A stretch of 63,633 nucleotides of DNA from CAYSLU01 sp964431965 (lineage in GTDB: Bacteria > Verrucomicrobiota > Kiritimatiellia > CAIKKV01 > CAYSLU01): contig CAYSLU010000022.1 of assembly GCA_964431965.1 (NCBI GenBank), positions 1 through 63,633 on the forward strand, read 5' to 3'. Positions within the stretch are counted from its first letter, which is position 1, and every line of letters starts with the position of its first letter. Position numbers and translations under genes: made by a program. The notes beneath the pieces were generated by a model. That model was given only the letters and a program-made list of their open reading frames with translations. It was not told where the DNA came from and did no database searches. This document shows, in pieces, positions 17,831 to 25,943 of the stretch.

Positions 17831-18900
17831 CGCTGTCCGCGATCATGAGCGAGATCGGCGTCGCGGCCGCCCGCATCGGACGGCCGATTCGGCTGATGGA
17901 GGTGTGCGGCACCCACACGGTGGCCGCGTTCCGATCCGGGCTTCGCTCGCTCCTGCCGGAGGCGGTTGAACTCCTGTCCGGCCCGGGGTGCCCCGTCTGC
18001 GTCACGCCGATCCGCACCGTCGATACCGCGCTGGCGCTGGCGCGGCGGCCCGGCACGGTGATCGCCACGTTCGGCGACATGGTGCGCGTGCCGGGAACCC
18101 GGGGGTCGCTCGAGCGGGCCCGGGCGGAGGGCGCCGCCGTTCAGGTCGTATACTCGCCGCTTGACGCGCTGGCGGCGGCCCGCCGGCATGGGGACCGGAC
18201 GATTGTGTTCCTGGGCGTCGGTTTCGAGACCACCGCTCCCGGCGTGGCCTGGACCATCCGGGAAGCGGCCGGAACCGGCGTGTCGAACTACCGGGTCCTG
18301 TGCGCGCACAAGACGATGCCGCGGGCCATGGCCGCGCTGCTGGAGGGCGGCGAGCGGCGGATCGACGGGTTTCTGTGCCCGGGTCACGTGAGCGCCGTGA
18401 CCGGGTCCGCGATGTACGACTTCATGGCGACCGAGCACGGGGTGCCGTGCGTGATCGCGGGCTTCGAGGGCGCGGATATGGCCGAGGCGATCCTCATGCT
18501 CCTGCGGCAGATCGAGGCCGGCCGGGCCGCCGTTGAGATCCAGTACCGCCGGGGGGTGGATGCAGAGGGGAATCCGCTGGCCCGCGCGGAGATCGAGGCG
18601 GTTTTCGAGCCCGGCGATGCGGAGTGGCGCGGGTTCGGCGTGATCCCGGGGAGCGGGCTGAGCATTCGGCCGGCCTTTCGCATGCACGATGCGGTCCCCC
18701 TCCTGGCGGGAATCGAGGTGGCGCCATCGGCGGATCATCCGGGCTGCCGGTGCGGAGAGGTCCTGCGCGGCGTGCTTCGGCCCGACCGGTGTCCGCTGTT
18801 CGGTCGGGTCTGTACGCCGGACAGCCCGGTCGGCGCGTGCATGGTCTCGTCCGAAGGCGCGTGCTCCGCCTACGTTCGCTATGGGCGGATCGGTTCATGA
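17827..18900 (+). CDS. hypD: Hydrogenase maturation Fe-S scaffold HypD
   Basis: A 357-residue HypD of typical length. MEVCGTHT carries the Cys that binds the iron being built into the cofactor. SGPGCPVCVTP and LCPGHVSAVTG are family signatures. The C-terminal CRCGEVLRG / CPLFGRVC / CMVSSEGAC cysteines hold the [4Fe-4S] cluster. HypD and HypC form the platform on which CN and CO are attached. The gene is coupled to hypC by ATGA at the start, and to a polysaccharide flippase-like gene by ATGA at its end. Confidence 0.95.
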   Translation: MTLSAIMSEIGVAAARIGRPIRLMEVCGTHTVAAFRSGLRSLLPEAVELLSGPGCPVCVTPIRTVDTALALARRPGTVIATFGDMVRVPGTRGSLERARAEGAAVQVVYSPLDALAAARRHGDRTIVFLGVGFETTAPGVAWTIREAAGTGVSNYRVLCAHKTMPRAMAALLEGGERRIDGFLCPGHVSAVTGSAMYDFMATEHGVPCVIAGFEGADMAEAILMLLRQIEAGRAAVEIQYRRGVDAEGNPLARAEIEAVFEPGDAEWRGFGVIPGSGLSIRPAFRMHDAVPLLAGIEVAPSADHPGCRCGEVLRGVLRPDRCPLFGRVCTPDSPVGACMVSSEGACSAYVRYGRIGS

Positions 18901-20249
18901 GTGCGATCCTGAAGGTGAGGCATCTTGTCCGGCGCGGGCTGGCAAAGGCCGGCGACGGGCACATGCGCGAGATTCTGACGGGAGCGGCGGCGGCTCTCGC
19001 GATCCGTCTGGTTGGCGTGGCGGCCACCTACCTCTTCACGGTCATCGTCTCCCGACGGTTCGGCGCGGCCGGGCTGGGCGTATACAGCCTGGCGGTCACG
19101 ACGCTGGCGATGGCGGCGCTCCTGTCCGGATTCGGCTTCGGCATGTCCGCGCTGCGTTTCGTGCCGCAGTACCTGGCCGAGCGGCGTCTCGACCGGTTCC
19201 GGCGCGTCTATCGCATGATGTGGGCGCTGACCGTCCCCGTGTCCATCGGGCTGGCGGCCGTCCTGATCGCGGGCGCGGAGCCGCTTGCGTCTCGCGTGTT
19301 CAACAGCCCGGACCTGGCGCCGGGCTTGCGGATCGCCGGGGTCCTGCTGCCGTTCCTCACGGCGCAGAAGATCAACATCGAGGTCATCCGCGGGTTCAAG
19401 AGCATTCCGCTCTCCGAGTACCTGCGCAGTCTGAACGGCCCCTTGCTGGCGATTATCGTGCTGGCGCTCTGGCTGGCCTCGGGCGGCGGGGCCTCCGGCG
19501 CCATGGTGGGCTACGGCGTCGGCGTCGCCTCCGGCGCCGCGGGATCGTGGTGGGCCGTGCGGAGGCGGCTTTCCTCGACGCCGCCGGCTCCGGAGGCCCC
19601 GATGTCGTCCCGCGAGCTGATCCGCCTCGCCTCGCCGATGATGCTCGGGGAGTTCATGCGGGTCTACCTCGGGCGGATTGACACGCTCATGGTCGGCGCG
19701 CTGGCCGGCGCCGCCGCGGTGGGGCAGTACGACGTGGCGTTCAAGCTCTCGTGCGTGACGGGCTTCTTCCTGACGGCGATCAACACGATCATCGCGCCCA
19801 AGTTCTCGGAGCTGTTCTGGGCCGGTCGGCTGGACGAGCTCAAACGGGTGGTGCTTCAGTCGTCCCGCCTCATGTTCTGGCTGTCCGTCCCGGTCCTGGT
19901 CCTGCTGGTGGCGGTTCCGCGCTTCTGGCTGGGCCTGTTCGGAGTGGAGTTCCAGGCGGGTGCGGTCGCACTGATCCTCCTGGCGGTCGGACAGTTCGTC
20001 AACACCGCCGCCGGCTCAGTGGGCTGCTTCCTCACCATGACGGGACGCCAGGACGTGTTCCGAAACCTCACGCTGGGCGCGGTGGCGCTGAACGTGGCCC
20101 TGAATGCCCTCCTGGTCCCGCGCTGGGGCTTCACCGGGGCCGCGGCCTCCACGATGGTGACGCTGGCCGCCTGGAACGTGACGGCGGCCGCATACATCTG
20201 GAGGGAGTTCCGGATCCGGACGTTCTACCTGCCGGGGCTGATGCGCTGA
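18897..20249 (+). CDS. Wzx-like polysaccharide/lipid flippase (MOP superfamily)
   Basis: A 450-residue polytopic membrane protein with about 12 hydrophobic helices. It begins near GAAAALAIRLVGVAATYLF, with the family's N-terminal pattern of a helix followed by RRFGAAGLGVYSLA. Other recognisable parts are GRIDTLMVGALAGAAAVGQYDVAFK and the closing GFTGAAASTMVTLAAWN. Members move undecaprenyl-linked sugars across the inner membrane for O-antigen or capsule assembly. The start at 18897 overlaps the hypD stop (ATGA), so it is co-translated with hydrogenase maturation genes, a mixed context that says little about its substrate. Confidence 0.8.
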   Translation: MSAILKVRHLVRRGLAKAGDGHMREILTGAAAALAIRLVGVAATYLFTVIVSRRFGAAGLGVYSLAVTTLAMAALLSGFGFGMSALRFVPQYLAERRLDRFRRVYRMMWALTVPVSIGLAAVLIAGAEPLASRVFNSPDLAPGLRIAGVLLPFLTAQKINIEVIRGFKSIPLSEYLRSLNGPLLAIIVLALWLASGGGASGAMVGYGVGVASGAAGSWWAVRRRLSSTPPAPEAPMSSRELIRLASPMMLGEFMRVYLGRIDTLMVGALAGAAAVGQYDVAFKLSCVTGFFLTAINTIIAPKFSELFWAGRLDELKRVVLQSSRLMFWLSVPVLVLLVAVPRFWLGLFGVEFQAGAVALILLAVGQFVNTAAGSVGCFLTMTGRQDVFRNLTLGAVALNVALNALLVPRWGFTGAAASTMVTLAAWNVTAAAYIWREFRIRTFYLPGLMR

Positions 20250-20266
20250 GGTGATGCGCTCGTGTG

Positions 20267-20294
20267 TTGTATTCCGTGCGCCCCTCGCTAGACT
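20267..20294 (+). promoter_or_regulatory. Candidate promoter of the one-helix protein gene
   Basis: TTGTAT (20267-20272) and TAGACT (20289-20294) are spaced by 16 bases. Transcription would start near 20301, 56 bases before the ATG at 20357. Confidence 0.45.
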
Positions 20295-20356
20295 ATGCCC
20301 CGGTATGGGCTCGCACCCGCGCTGGCGATCGGACGGCGAAGGAGGACTCAGCCGCC

Positions 20357-20524
20357 ATGTTTCCGTTGACCCCGGACATCCTGCTGTTGGTCAAGTACTT
20401 CATCTTCATCACGTGCATATGCTTCTGGGTGAAGATGGCCTACGAGGCGATGAAGCGATCCTCGCACCTGCACTCGAGGCACCATCGGTACGAAGAGGAT
20501 GATGATGCCGACGATGAGGTCTGA
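20357..20524 (+). CDS. Small single-helix membrane protein
   Basis: A 55-residue protein. One hydrophobic segment (ILLLVKYFIFITCICFWV) is followed by a basic, His-rich stretch (KRSSHLHSRHHR) and an acidic tail (YEEDDDADDEV). The ATG at 20357 is preceded by GGAGG at 20341, although that is further away than usual. A promoter-like pair lies upstream. The 3' end is 5 bases from the convergent pyrF stop. I recognise no family; the strong charge pattern and own promoter favour a real gene. Confidence 0.5.
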   Translation: MFPLTPDILLLVKYFIFITCICFWVKMAYEAMKRSSHLHSRHHRYEEDDDADDEV

Positions 20525-20529
20525 GCGTC

Positions 20530-21342
20530 TCAGCGGTAGCGATTGATCTCGTCCCGAAGAGCGCCGGCTGCCTGGCGGGCGGCATTCGCGAAGTCCGGCC
20601 CGGACCCGGCGTAGATAATGCCGCGCGACGAGTTGACAATCAGCCCCGTGCCGTCCGCCGTCTTGCCGCTGGTGATGGCCGCCTGAACGTCCCCGCCCTG
20701 CGCGCCGATGCCTGGTACCAGGAGCGGCATTTCGCCGACGATCGCGCGGATTTCCGCCAACTCGGCCGGGTAGGTGGCCCCCACCACAAGCAGCACGTTC
20801 CCGTTCGCGTTCCAGCGCCGGGCGGCGGCTTCGGCGACTACCCGGTACAGGGGGCGCCCATCGGTCGTCAGATCCTGCAGGTCGCGGGCGCCGGGGTTGG
20901 AGGTGCGGCACAGCAGCACGATTCCCTTGTCCGCCCACTTCAGGAACGGCTCGATCGAATCCCCTCCCAGGTAGGGGTTCACCGTTACCGCGTCGGCGCC
21001 GTAGCGCTCGAACGCTTCCCGCGCGTAGAGCGCGGCCGTGCTGCCGATATCGCCGCGCTTGGCATCGAGGATGACTGGCGTGCGGGGGTGGACGCGGTGG
21101 ATGTAGTCGATCGTCATCTCGAGCTGGTCCTCGGCCCGGTGGGCGGCGTAGTAGGCGATCTGAGGCTTGAAGCAGCACGCCAAGTCGGCCGTGGCGTCGA
21201 TGATGGCGCGATTGAACTCGAATATCGGATGCCGGGCCTCGCGGGCCGGGGAGGGAATGCGGTCCGGGTCGGGGTCGAGCCCGACGCAGACCAGGGACTG
21301 CTTGCGCTGCCAGGCGTCGCGGATGGTGGCGATGAAGCTCAT
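20530..21342 (-). CDS. pyrF: Orotidine 5'-phosphate decarboxylase, type 2
   Basis: A 270-residue enzyme that converts OMP to UMP, the last step of de novo pyrimidine synthesis. The signature DAKRGDIGSTA carries the catalytic Asp-Lys-Asp array. CVGLDPDPDRIPSP, VNPYLGGDSIEPF and LVPGIGAQGGD follow the longer (type 2) subfamily found in actinobacteria, myxobacteria and PVC bacteria. The ATG at 21342 has GGAG seven bases upstream. An inverted repeat CCTGAC-CGC-GTCAGG (21361-21375) lies just before the gene and could be a regulatory site. No other pyr gene is near. Confidence 0.95.
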   Translation of the reverse strand: MSFIATIRDAWQRKQSLVCVGLDPDPDRIPSPAREARHPIFEFNRAIIDATADLACCFKPQIAYYAAHRAEDQLEMTIDYIHRVHPRTPVILDAKRGDIGSTAALYAREAFERYGADAVTVNPYLGGDSIEPFLKWADKGIVLLCRTSNPGARDLQDLTTDGRPLYRVVAEAAARRWNANGNVLLVVGATYPAELAEIRAIVGEMPLLVPGIGAQGGDVQAAITSGKTADGTGLIVNSSRGIIYAGSGPDFANAARQAAGALRDEINRYR

Positions 21343-21360
21343 GACGGATCTCCACGGCAG

Positions 21361-21375
21361 CCTGACCGCGTCAGG
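21361..21375. promoter_or_regulatory. Inverted repeat upstream of pyrF
   Basis: CCTGAC and GTCAGG are perfect 6-base arms around CGC, 19 bases before the pyrF start codon on the minus strand. It could be an operator or an RNA hairpin in the pyrF leader; nothing else supports a function. Confidence 0.3.
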
Positions 21376-21465
21376 GTCACCGGCGGCTCGATTGATTGGG
21401 CCGAAGCCTACGCGACGGCTCCGCAGCGGTCAAGGCGCAGGGCCACGCCGGGATGGCGCGGGGCT

Positions 21466-21495
21466 TTGTCGCCCGGCCGGCCGATGTGCTATGCT
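21466..21495 (+). promoter_or_regulatory. Candidate promoter of the ExbD-like lipoprotein gene
   Basis: TTGTCG (21466-21471) and TATGCT (21490-21495) have an 18-base spacer. The predicted start near 21502 leaves a 20-base leader containing AGGGGAG before the ATG at 21522. Confidence 0.5.
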
Positions 21496-21521
21496 GCGCC
21501 GCAGACAAAGAGGGGAGTGCC

Positions 21522-21884
21522 ATGAAATCGATGCTGCGGAGCGGTCTGCTGGCGGGGGTGATCGTGGGATCGCTGTCCCTGTGTGCCGGATTCGGGACGG
21601 GGTGCGCGACCGCCGTCCCCGAGATTGAGGCGCGACTGACCGCCGACAACCGCGCCGTTGTCGATGGAGATTCCGTGCCGCTGGCGCGGCTTCCCGACCG
21701 GCTGCGGTCGGCGGGAGCGCGGTCGGGCACGCTGATCAAGATCCAGTTCGAGCCGGGCGGGGGGCAGCCGCCATTCGGCGAGGTCGCGCGCACGCTGAAG
21801 GCGGCGGGCTATCCGAAATTCTTCTTCGTGGGCCCCCGTCAGGCGCGGTCCGGCGTGGCGCCCGCTGAGCCGCCCGCCCGCTGA
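21522..21884 (+). CDS. Exported protein with an ExbD-like periplasmic domain
   Basis: A 120-residue protein. The N-terminus (MKSMLRSGLLAGVIVGSLSL...) is a signal sequence ending FGTGCAT, a possible though imperfect lipobox. The mature part reads like the periplasmic domain of ExbD/TolR proteins: RLTADNRAVVDGDSVPLARL, then TLIKIQFEPGGG, PFGEVARTLKAAGYPKFFFVG. The ExbD transmembrane helix with its Asp is missing. Function is unknown; it may bind the same peptidoglycan or TPR partners as ExbD. The assignment to ExbD is by pattern only. Confidence 0.55.
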   Translation: MKSMLRSGLLAGVIVGSLSLCAGFGTGCATAVPEIEARLTADNRAVVDGDSVPLARLPDRLRSAGARSGTLIKIQFEPGGGQPPFGEVARTLKAAGYPKFFFVGPRQARSGVAPAEPPAR

Positions 21885-21951
21885 GGGCGATCGGGCGCGC
21901 CGGCCGCTTCGACGGCTTCGGCCCGCGGCGCCGGCCCCCCTTCGGGCCGGG

Positions 21952-21980
21952 TTGCCAATTCGTCAAAAGTTTGACAATAT
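21952..21980 (+). promoter_or_regulatory. hydG promoter region with palindromic operator-like site
   Basis: TTGCCA (21952-21957) with a 17-base spacer leads to CAATAT (21975-21980). The spacer holds a perfect palindrome, GTCAAA-AG-TTTGAC (21962-21975), in an AT-rich patch unlike the surrounding GC-rich sequence. A transcription start would fall near 21987, where a second ATG of hydG lies. A repressor or activator binding the palindrome would control access to the promoter. The -10 match is weak. Confidence 0.35.
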
Positions 21981-23387
21981 ATGAGCATGCAGCAGGCAAG
22001 CGAGACGGCGGGATTCATCGACGAGGCGGAGGTCGGCCGGGCGCTGGTCGGACGGGCCCCGGATCCGGTGCGCGTGCGGGAGATACTGGCGAAGGCCGAC
22101 GCGCTGCGCGGGCTGGACGCGGGCGACATCGCCGAACTGGCCGAGATCCGCGACCCGGGCATGGCGGACGAGCTGTGCGCCGCGGCGCGGCGGGTGAAGG
22201 ACGCCATCTACGGGCGGCGCCTCGTGATCTTTGCGCCGATGTACGTCTCGAATCTCTGCGCGAACGAGTGCGTGTACTGCGCCTTTCGCACGCGCAACCG
22301 CGAGGTCGTGCGCCGGGCGCTGACGGTGGAGGAGGTGCGCCGCGAGACGGAGGCGCTCGTGGAGCAGGGGCACAAGCGGGTGCTGCTGGTGGCGGGCGAG
22401 TCCTATCCCGACGAGGGGTTCCGGTATGTCCTGGACGCGGTTCGGGCGATCTACGGCGTCAAACGGGGGCGGGGGGAGATCCGCCGGGTGAATGTCAACG
22501 TGGCGCCGCTGGCGGTGGACGAGTTCCGGCAGCTCAAGGACTCGGGCATCGGAACCTACCAGATCTTCCAGGAGACCTACCATCGGGGGACGTACGCGGC
22601 CGTGCACCTGGCCGGCCGGAAGCGGGACTACGACTGGCGCGTGACCGCGCTGGACCGGGCGATGGAGGCGGGCGTCAGCGACGTCGGCATCGGCGTGCTG
22701 TTCGGCCTGCACGACTGGCGCTTCGAGCTGCTCGCCATGATGCAGCACATCCGGCACCTGGAGCGCCAGTTCGGCGTGGGGCCCCACACGGTCAGCGTGC
22801 CGCGGATCGAGCCGGCGAAGGGGTCGGATTTCGCGGCTCACCCCGCGAGCCCGGTGTCGGACGCGGACTTCCGGAAGATCGTGGCCATCCTGCGGCTGGC
22901 GGTCCCGTACACGGGCATCATCATGTCGACCCGCGAGACGCCGGAGATCCGGCGCGAATCCCTCGAGCTGGGCGTGTCCCAGATCTCCGCCGGCAGCCGC
23001 ACGAATCCCGGGGGATACGCCGCCGGACCGGACGGGGAGTCGGACGGGCAGTTCTCGCTCGGCGATCACCGGACGCTTGACGAGGTGGTCCGGGACGTCG
23101 CGGAGCTGGGGTATATCCCGTCGTTCTGCACGGCCTGCTACCGGCTGGGGCGGGTGGGGGCGGACTTCATGGACCTGGCCAAGCCGGGCGAGATCAAGCG
23201 CCACTGCGATCCGAACGGCCTGTCGACCTTCCAGGAGTACCTGCTCGACTACGCGTCGCCGGGCACGCGGGCGGTCGGCGAGCGGCTGATCGGGGAGGTT
23301 CTGGCGGGCATGGACGAGCGCCAGCGGTCGACTTCGGCCAAGATGCTTGAGCGGGTGCGGCGGGGGGAGCGCGACGTCTTCTGCTGA
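21981..23387 (+). CDS. hydG: [FeFe] hydrogenase maturase HydG (radical SAM)
   Basis: A 468-residue HydG. The radical SAM cluster motif is CX3CX2C (CANECVYC). The C-terminal auxiliary cluster motif CX2CX22C is exact (CTAC, 22 residues, then C in KRHCDPN). This second motif separates HydG from ThiH. HydG cleaves tyrosine to p-cresol, CO and cyanide and builds the Fe(CO)2CN synthon for the H-cluster. MSTRETPEIRRESLELGVSQ and SAGSRTNPGGY are also typical. Two start codons are possible, 21981 and 21987. No hydE, hydF or hydA is in the window. It is convergent with the helicase gene. Confidence 0.92.
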   Translation: MSMQQASETAGFIDEAEVGRALVGRAPDPVRVREILAKADALRGLDAGDIAELAEIRDPGMADELCAAARRVKDAIYGRRLVIFAPMYVSNLCANECVYCAFRTRNREVVRRALTVEEVRRETEALVEQGHKRVLLVAGESYPDEGFRYVLDAVRAIYGVKRGRGEIRRVNVNVAPLAVDEFRQLKDSGIGTYQIFQETYHRGTYAAVHLAGRKRDYDWRVTALDRAMEAGVSDVGIGVLFGLHDWRFELLAMMQHIRHLERQFGVGPHTVSVPRIEPAKGSDFAAHPASPVSDADFRKIVAILRLAVPYTGIIMSTRETPEIRRESLELGVSQISAGSRTNPGGYAAGPDGESDGQFSLGDHRTLDEVVRDVAELGYIPSFCTACYRLGRVGADFMDLAKPGEIKRHCDPNGLSTFQEYLLDYASPGTRAVGERLIGEVLAGMDERQRSTSAKMLERVRRGERDVFC

Positions 23388-23402
23388 GCGCCGGGCGGCT
23401 CG

Positions 23403-25343
23403 TCAGATGAACCCGATCCGCTGCTCCTGCAGCAGGTGGCGCGGGATCTCATCCAGGAACCGGGACGGGCGGTGCACGCGCACGCCTCCGTCGTTCGTGC
23501 GACGGATCTCGGGCACGCAGAAGATCACTTCGTCGCGGGCGCGCGTAACGGCGACGTAGAACAGCCGGCGCTCCTCCTCCTCGCCTTCGGGCGACTCCTG
23601 GAGGGTGCGGGTTGGCGGAAACAAGCCGTCGGTCACCCAGAGCAGGATCACGGCATCCCACTCGAGCCCCTTGGCCTGGTGGACGGTGCTCAGGCGGATG
23701 CTCTCCCCCGCGCCGTCGGCGGTCGCCTCGGCCTCCGCGTCGAGGTTGGTCAGCAGTGCGATTTCGGAGAGGAACTGCTCGGTCGTCTCGAAGTTGGCCG
23801 TGAAGAGCACCAGCTCGCGGATGTCCTCCGTCCGGTGCTCCGCATTCTCGAATGCGTGGGCCGCGTACTCATCGTAGAACGCCTCGAGGAAGCGGTGGAT
23901 CACCTCGCCCGGGTCCGACTTCAGGTCGGCCGCCTCGTAGTCCTCCAGGATGGGCACGATGGCTTTCCATGCGGGGCGTGCGGCGGCGGGGAGTCCCTCG
24001 TTGACGATGTGCCGCTGGGCGGGATCGCTGCCGACGAACATTTCGCCGAGCTTCTGCCAGAGGCGCTCGGCGGTCCGGGGCCCCACCTTGGGCAGCAGCC
24101 CGAGCAGGCGCGCGAAGGACACCTCGTCCTCGGGGTTCGCCAGGACGCGCACCAGCGCGCAGGCGTCCTTGATGTGGGCCTGCTCGAAGAACCGGACGCC
24201 CGAGGTGATGGTGTACGGAAGGCGCTCCTTCGTGAGGTACATCTGGAGCTCCATCGAGTGGTAGTGGGCCCGGTAGAGCACGGCGATGTTGGACGGCCGG
24301 CAGCCCGACCGGCGCAGCCGGTGGATCTGCTCGACCACGTACCGGGCCTGGGCCTCGCCGTCGCGCATGGAGGCCACGACGGGCTTGGTCTGCGACTCGC
24401 GGGTGGTCCGGAGCGTCTTCTGGAACTGCTTCGGATTGCCGGCGATGACGGCGTTGGCCACGGCCAGGATCTCGGGTGCGCTGCGGTAGTTGTGCTCGAG
24501 CAGGAAGACCTTGGCGTCGGGGAAGCGCTCCGGGTAGGACATGATGTTCCGGTAGTTCGCGCCGCGCCAGGCGTAGATGCTCTGGAAGTCATCGCCCACG
24601 ACGGCCAGGTTCCGGTTCCGCTTCGCCAGCAGATCGACCCACTCGGCCTGGATGGCGTTGGTGTCCTGGTACTCGTCCACCAGGATGTGGAGAAAGCGCT
24701 CCTGGTAGATGGCGAGGACGTCGGGGTGGTCGCGGAAGAGGGTGAGGCCGAAGACCAGCAGGTCGTCAAAGTCCATCGCGTTGATCTTGCGCTTGCGCTT
24801 CTGGTAGGCGCGGTGGACGGCCAGGATCTGCTCCTGGTCCACGGGGTGCAGCTGGAACCGGGACTCAGCGAGGGACTGGACGGTCTTCTCGGTGTTCGCG
24901 GACGTGCTGAAGAGGCTCATCAGCACCTCGGGCTTCGGGAACTCGGGGCTCGGGGACTTGAGCTCGCGGACGCATGACTGGATGAGGGAGAGGGAATCGT
25001 CGCGGTCGAGGATCGTGAAATCCGGGGAGAACCCGACGCCGTCGGCGTGGCGGCGCAGCACGCGATTGGCCATGTGGTGGAAGGTGCCCCCCCACAGCCC
25101 GCTGACGTTGTGGCCGGCGAGTTCGCGCGCTCGCTCGAGCATCTCGCGGGCGGCCTTGTTGGTGAACGTGAGGAGGAGGATGCGGTCCGAGGGCACGCCC
25201 CGCTCGAGGAGGTAGGCCACGCGGTAGACGATGGTCCGGGTCTTGCCGGTCCCGGCGGCGGCGAGAATCAGCAGGGGGCCGTCCGGGCCGGTGGCGGCGG
25301 CAAACTGCTGCTCGTTCAGCTGTCGGCGGAAGTCGATGGTCAC
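23403..25343 (-). CDS. UvrD/Rep-type superfamily 1 DNA helicase
   Basis: A 646-residue ATP-dependent 3'-5' helicase. Motifs in order are LNEQQFAAA (Q motif), AAAGTGKTRT (Walker A, near residue 30), LTFTNKAAREM (Ia), VDEYQDTN (II, DEYQD rather than DEFQD), GDDFQSIYAWRGA (III), LEHNYRS (IV), STVHQAKGLEWDAV (V) and LFYVAVTRARD (VI). It is a little shorter than UvrD/PcrA (about 720) and lacks their C-terminal RNA-polymerase-binding extension. Start is GTG at 25343 after GGGGAG. It lies 52 bases after the NUDIX gene and probably ends the rfbD-rfbB-nudix-helicase transcript. Confidence 0.92.
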   Translation of the reverse strand: MTIDFRRQLNEQQFAAATGPDGPLLILAAAGTGKTRTIVYRVAYLLERGVPSDRILLLTFTNKAAREMLERARELAGHNVSGLWGGTFHHMANRVLRRHADGVGFSPDFTILDRDDSLSLIQSCVRELKSPSPEFPKPEVLMSLFSTSANTEKTVQSLAESRFQLHPVDQEQILAVHRAYQKRKRKINAMDFDDLLVFGLTLFRDHPDVLAIYQERFLHILVDEYQDTNAIQAEWVDLLAKRNRNLAVVGDDFQSIYAWRGANYRNIMSYPERFPDAKVFLLEHNYRSAPEILAVANAVIAGNPKQFQKTLRTTRESQTKPVVASMRDGEAQARYVVEQIHRLRRSGCRPSNIAVLYRAHYHSMELQMYLTKERLPYTITSGVRFFEQAHIKDACALVRVLANPEDEVSFARLLGLLPKVGPRTAERLWQKLGEMFVGSDPAQRHIVNEGLPAAARPAWKAIVPILEDYEAADLKSDPGEVIHRFLEAFYDEYAAHAFENAEHRTEDIRELVLFTANFETTEQFLSEIALLTNLDAEAEATADGAGESIRLSTVHQAKGLEWDAVILLWVTDGLFPPTRTLQESPEGEEEERRLFYVAVTRARDEVIFCVPEIRRTNDGGVRVHRPSRFLDEIPRHLLQEQRIGFI

Positions 25344-25395
25344 GCGGTCTCCCCGGTATGGCGAGCGGGCGTGGGGGCCCGCAGCCGGTCGTGGC

Positions 25396-25929
25396 TCACA
25401 GGAGCCCCGCCTGCCGCGCCTTGAGGAGCACGGCGAGCGTCTTGGCGTCGCGGATGGCGTCCCGCCCGACGAGCCGGTCGAGCTGGGCGGCCGTGAGCAG
25501 GCGCACCCGGACGCGCTCGTCGGCGTCGAGGCGCTGCCGCCCGGGGCGGCCGGCCAGTTCGGCGAAGAAGAGGTGGAGGCGCTCGTCGCAGTAGCCCGGC
25601 GTGGGATAGATCACGCCGAGCGGGCGGATGGACCGCGCGGCGTAGCCGGTTTCCTCGAGGAGCTCGCGCCGGGCGCAGGCGCGCGGATCCTCGCCGGGGT
25701 GGAGGCATCCCGCCACGACCTCGAGGAGCATCTGCTCGACCGGCTTGCGGTACTGCTCGACGAGCGCGAGCCGCCCGTCCGGACACCGGGCGAGCACGGC
25801 GACCGCGCCCGGGTGGCGGACGACCTCGCGCGAGGCGGGGCGTCCGGGCTGCACCTGGACGGTGAGCACGTCGAGCTTCAGCAGCCGGCCGTCGTGGGCG
25901 CGGCGCGTGGCGAGGGTCTTCTCGTGCAT
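25396..25929 (-). CDS. NUDIX hydrolase, ADP-ribose pyrophosphatase type
   Basis: A 177-residue protein with a complete Nudix box, G-x5-E-x7-REL-x-EE-x-GY (GCLHPGEDPRACARRELL then EETGY). The upstream strand AVAVLARCPDGRLALVEQYR and the downstream PTPGYCDERLHLFFAEL fit the ADP-ribose pyrophosphatase (NudF-like) group, which hydrolyses ADP-ribose or other nucleoside diphosphate sugars. The start at 25929 (MHEKTLATRR) is the family-like N-terminus; the longer frame would run into rfbB. The rfbB stop is 15 bases upstream. Confidence 0.88.
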   Translation of the reverse strand: MHEKTLATRRAHDGRLLKLDVLTVQVQPGRPASREVVRHPGAVAVLARCPDGRLALVEQYRKPVEQMLLEVVAGCLHPGEDPRACARRELLEETGYAARSIRPLGVIYPTPGYCDERLHLFFAELAGRPGRQRLDADERVRVRLLTAAQLDRLVGRDAIRDAKTLAVLLKARQAGLL

Positions 25930-25943
25930 GCGATGGGGCGACC

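Noticed and set aside
14868..18080. A 1070-residue open frame on the minus strand opposite hypF/hypC
   Set aside because: It lies antisense to the well-recognised HypF and HypC proteins and shows no family pattern.
21971..21976. TTGACA just before hydG as a -35 element
   Set aside because: No -10-like sequence lies 16-18 bases downstream; the hexamer is better explained as one arm of the palindrome.
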